64,000 bases of DNA from Setophaga petechia (lineage: Eukaryota > Chordata > Aves > Passeriformes > Parulidae). The stretch covers positions 14,214,258-14,278,257 of the forward strand of contig JANCRA010000014.1 of assembly GCA_024362935.1 (NCBI GenBank), read 5' to 3'. Shown piece by piece: positions 61,691-64,000 of this stretch (positions are counted from its first letter, which is position 1; every line of letters begins with the position of its first letter). Position numbers and translations under genes: made by a program. The notes under the pieces are model-generated. The model did no database searches. It worked only from the letters and a program-made list of their open reading frames with translations, and was not told the origin of the DNA.

Positions 61691-62076
61691 CTTGGTGCGA
61701 AGGGAAAGGAACCTCAGCCCAGAGGTCCGAGAAGGTTCTGAATCGAGAGGAGAGAATCTCTGGCTGTTTTGGTGCCCGAGGATGCAGGCAGGGGGAGCCT
61801 GAGCACCGCGGAGCCGCCCGGGGCAGCGCTTCCCTTTCCCTTCGTTCTCCTTTCCCTTCGTTCTCCTTTCCCTTCGTTCTCCTTTCCCTTCGTTCTCCTT
61901 TCCCTTCGTTCTCCTTTCCCTTCGTTCTCCTTTCCCTTCTTCTTTCCCTTTTTCCCCCTTCCCTTGGCGGAGTGGGGTGCTCGGCAGGGACAGCGCTGCC
62001 CCTGCTCCTCCTATGGCTTCTGTTCCCTAAAAGCTCTCAGTGTCAGAAAGCCGCCAGTCCTCGGAGGTTACGGGGA
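61691..62076. other. CpG-rich block
   Basis: About 21 CpGs occur in 386 bp, far denser than in the surrounding sequence. Six come from the 16-bp repeat at 61833-61928, but 15 are outside it, including ACCGCGG and GCCGCCCGG near 61806-61821. It could be a small CpG island with promoter activity or a GC-rich remnant. I see no clear TATA box or first exon. Open frames across it (61612-62115 and 61769-62155) depend on the repeat. Confidence 0.5.
61833..61940. repeat. 16-bp pyrimidine-rich minisatellite, 6+ units
   Basis: Six identical copies of CCTTTCCCTTCGTTCT run from 61833 to 61928, followed by a diverged partial unit. A C/T-rich tail continues to about 61975. One G per unit is the only purine, so the plus strand is an almost pure polypyrimidine tract about 130 bp long. 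Identity of all six units suggests recent expansion. The phantom peptide with SFPF and LRSP words comes from reading through it. Confidence 0.95.
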
Positions 62077-62450
62077 TGTCAAACCTTTCATTCACTCTTT
62101 GGTGTTATCTTGTAATTTCTGTCTCTGTTGCTCCTCCCTGTATGTTTTACTATAAGGTCAGGATGGGTAAATATCTTGCTGCCTCTGCTGATTTTAGTTG
62201 GAAACTAATGTTTTGTTGCGCCCTGATGAAGTCATTGGGGGACCTGTGGGTGTGACCATGCTGGCATTTCATCCCACTGGAGCGTACTGGAAGGTGTTTT
62301 ATTTGCTCCTTGGCCAGCAGAGCTCTGGTTTTCCCCTTTCAGCAGAGGATTCAGTGGTGCTGCCGAGGCAATGTAGAATTGTGTGGGGACCGTCATGGAG
62401 GAGTTCCCGTGGGTAGCATCCGAGTGCTCCTGAGCTGCTCTGGCGACAGT

Positions 62451-62561
62451 GTGGCTTTTCCTGCTGCTCCTCTCTGTGTGGCACAATGTGGCTTTTCCTC
62501 CTGCTCCTCTCTGTGTGGCACAATGTGGCTTTTCCTGCTGCTCCTGTCTGTGTGGCACTGC
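62451..62561. repeat. 37-bp tandem repeat, 3 units
   Basis: Units start at 62451, 62488 and 62525 with GTGGCTTTTCCT and continue through GCTCCTCTCTGTGTGGCAC. They differ at only a few positions (CTGCTG or CTCCTG; CTCTCTG or CTGTCTG). The third unit fades after GTGTGGCAC. Confidence 0.92.
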
Positions 62562-64000
62562 CAGGACACTGCCCTGCCACAGCTCCCTGCCACCACCCAC
62601 AGGCACTAGGACAGCACAAGGGATCCCAGCACACAGGTGGTGGTAGAGTCTCTGGCTGAGACTTGTGTTTTGGCTTTTGTCTGATTTTCCCCATGGTTTG
62701 ATAAAGTTTGGATTTTCTAAAGGGAAAAGCAGCTATTCTGAATCCACAACTGCGAACAGTTGATAGCTGTGCTGTTTGATAACATCCCACATTTGCCACA
62801 GCCAGCCCAAAGACGGGACCCCTCACGTTTCAAACAAATTGTGCTTGGGATGCACACATGGGGTAAGAGGATTCTCTGGGTTTCCTTCTGCTGATGTGTG
62901 TTTGCAAGAGACAACAGCACAACATTGGTGAGCTGGAGATACGGTGGCAGAGCAAGTGTGGGGACCATGAGCCCCAGAAGGGGAATAAATACTTAGGTGG
63001 GAAACTGTAAGAGTGCCCTGGGCAAGGATGTGGGCTTCAGAGGTGGGACAGGGCATTTACTGTTAATGATGGAAGTATTTGGCAACACAGCAGCTCCTCT
63101 TCCAAGTGGAAGCAACCCCTGAATTTCTTTCTCCCCAGTGGGCCAAAAGGCACCACGCAAGTGAAACCTCTTTCAGGAACTTTGGCTAAGATCACAATTG
63201 CCAGGTTTCTTTATCATAATAATTTATGCTGCAATGTAATTCCTAAAGTAACAATAATAACTCAGATGGTGACAGACTCTTAATTAAAATTTAGTATAGA
63301 AGACTTCAGCTTTTAGCTGCTTCACTCCTTCTATTGTCAGTACATATTGAGTGCAAGTTTGGTGAGATGGAGTTAGAACACCCTGGTGGCAGCTCCAGGA
63401 GCTGAGCACATCCTGGATCTCTCCAGGTACATGCACAGAGCTAAGCAGGGAAACAGCATTTCCATCAAGGTTTGACCTTGATTTTACCAATTTAAAGTTA
63501 TTTGCAAAGTATGGAGATGGGTTGATAAACAAAGAAAAATCGTAGTAAGGAAATGTGTGATCTACGTCCTGGAAGATTGACTTTAGACCAGTACTGAAAA
63601 TAACTGAGGAATATTAAGCAGAAGGGGAACTGGCAAGTGTGAAAAGCTTGTGTTGGACTGCAGGTGGCTCTTAGCCAAAGCCACAGTAGTAACCAGCACA
63701 ATTCAGCTCGAGCCTTGCTTCTGGAAGGGGTGTAAGTTCTCACATTTAATTGGAAGCAGTGTTTCACTGGGAGGGTGGGGAACAGGAATGTCACTCTAAA
63801 TGTTTACCCACTTCTTCCAACTGCAGGGCATTTTGTTCCTTTCTAGGGCATAGTGCTAAAAAAGATAAAATTGATGATTAGCCTGACTCCCATGGCACTT
63901 CCCATTGGCCCTGTGTAAATCAGGGATTGGAGCAGTCACACGAGCAATTCCAGTCCATGGATATAGCGAGTTCCTTGTGTTTTATTTTACTCTGGAATTT
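62562..64000. other. Unique-looking DNA, no supported gene
   Basis: No exon, RNA gene or named repeat is supported. Open frames of 77-98 codons on the minus strand (62823-63056, 63284-63532 and 63498-63794) overlap with no common frame and lack paired splice sites. Confidence 0.5.

Noticed and set aside
61612..62155. Plus-strand frames of 167 and 128 codons
   Set aside because: Their middle is the 16-bp polypyrimidine repeat read in two frames. The flanking parts show no recognisable domain.

Overview
This window reads as vertebrate nuclear DNA, most probably from a bird and plausibly a passerine. It has no bacterial or phage gene organisation, and almost every open frame is under 130 codons. 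The background is AT-rich and CpG-poor. Splice-like and poly(A) signals are scattered through it. Interspersed repeats are sparse: three solo-LTR-like elements and one short degraded piece resembling a CR1 3' end, with no Alu- or L1-like sequence. Several compact GC-rich minisatellites are present. The bird assignment is an inference from repeat content, not from a recognised gene.

Most of the window looks intronic or intergenic. No gene could be named. The best coding evidence is four short candidates. (1) A terminal-exon-like block lies on the minus strand at 8715-8832, with a 3' splice site, an acidic C-terminus, a stop and an AATAAA about 65 nt further on. (2) An internal-exon-like 92-nt block lies on the minus strand at 56678-56769, with a strong 3' splice site and a CAG/GTAAGA 5' splice site. 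(3) A weaker 50-nt minus-strand block at 11549-11598 is phase-compatible with (1). (4) A 49-codon plus-strand frame at 42884-43033 reads as an amphipathic coiled coil and keeps CpGs. If (1)-(3) belong to one minus-strand gene, its introns would fill much of the window. That link is untested, and splice-like sequences also arise by chance in 64 kb.

Layout. 1-8.6 kb: no supported gene. 8.6-11.6 kb: candidate 3' end of a minus-strand gene, with a G-quadruplex motif just upstream. 12.43-13.00 kb and 37.44-37.99 kb: two copies of one LTR family, both minus-oriented, the second with a clean 5-bp target duplication. They differ by an internal 27-bp microinversion. 20.32-20.70 kb: a different LTR-like element. 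33.17-33.48 kb: a 16-unit, 19-bp minisatellite. 39.9 kb: the CR1-like fragment. 42.5-43.0 kb: the coiled-coil frame. 44.77 kb: an 11-bp repeat. 56.7 kb: the best internal exon candidate. 58.67-59.04 kb: a higher-order 19/21-bp minisatellite. 61.69-62.08 kb: a CpG-rich block holding a 16-bp pyrimidine-rich repeat. 62.45 kb: a three-unit 37-bp repeat. Everything else is unannotated unique-looking DNA.

The longest open frames (58.4-59.2, 33.1-33.6 and 61.6-62.2 kb) are by-products of minisatellites and should not be taken as proteins. I see no convincing novel multi-gene system. The observations most worth checking are the microinversion between the LTR copies, the candidate exons, and the two minisatellites that share a core motif.
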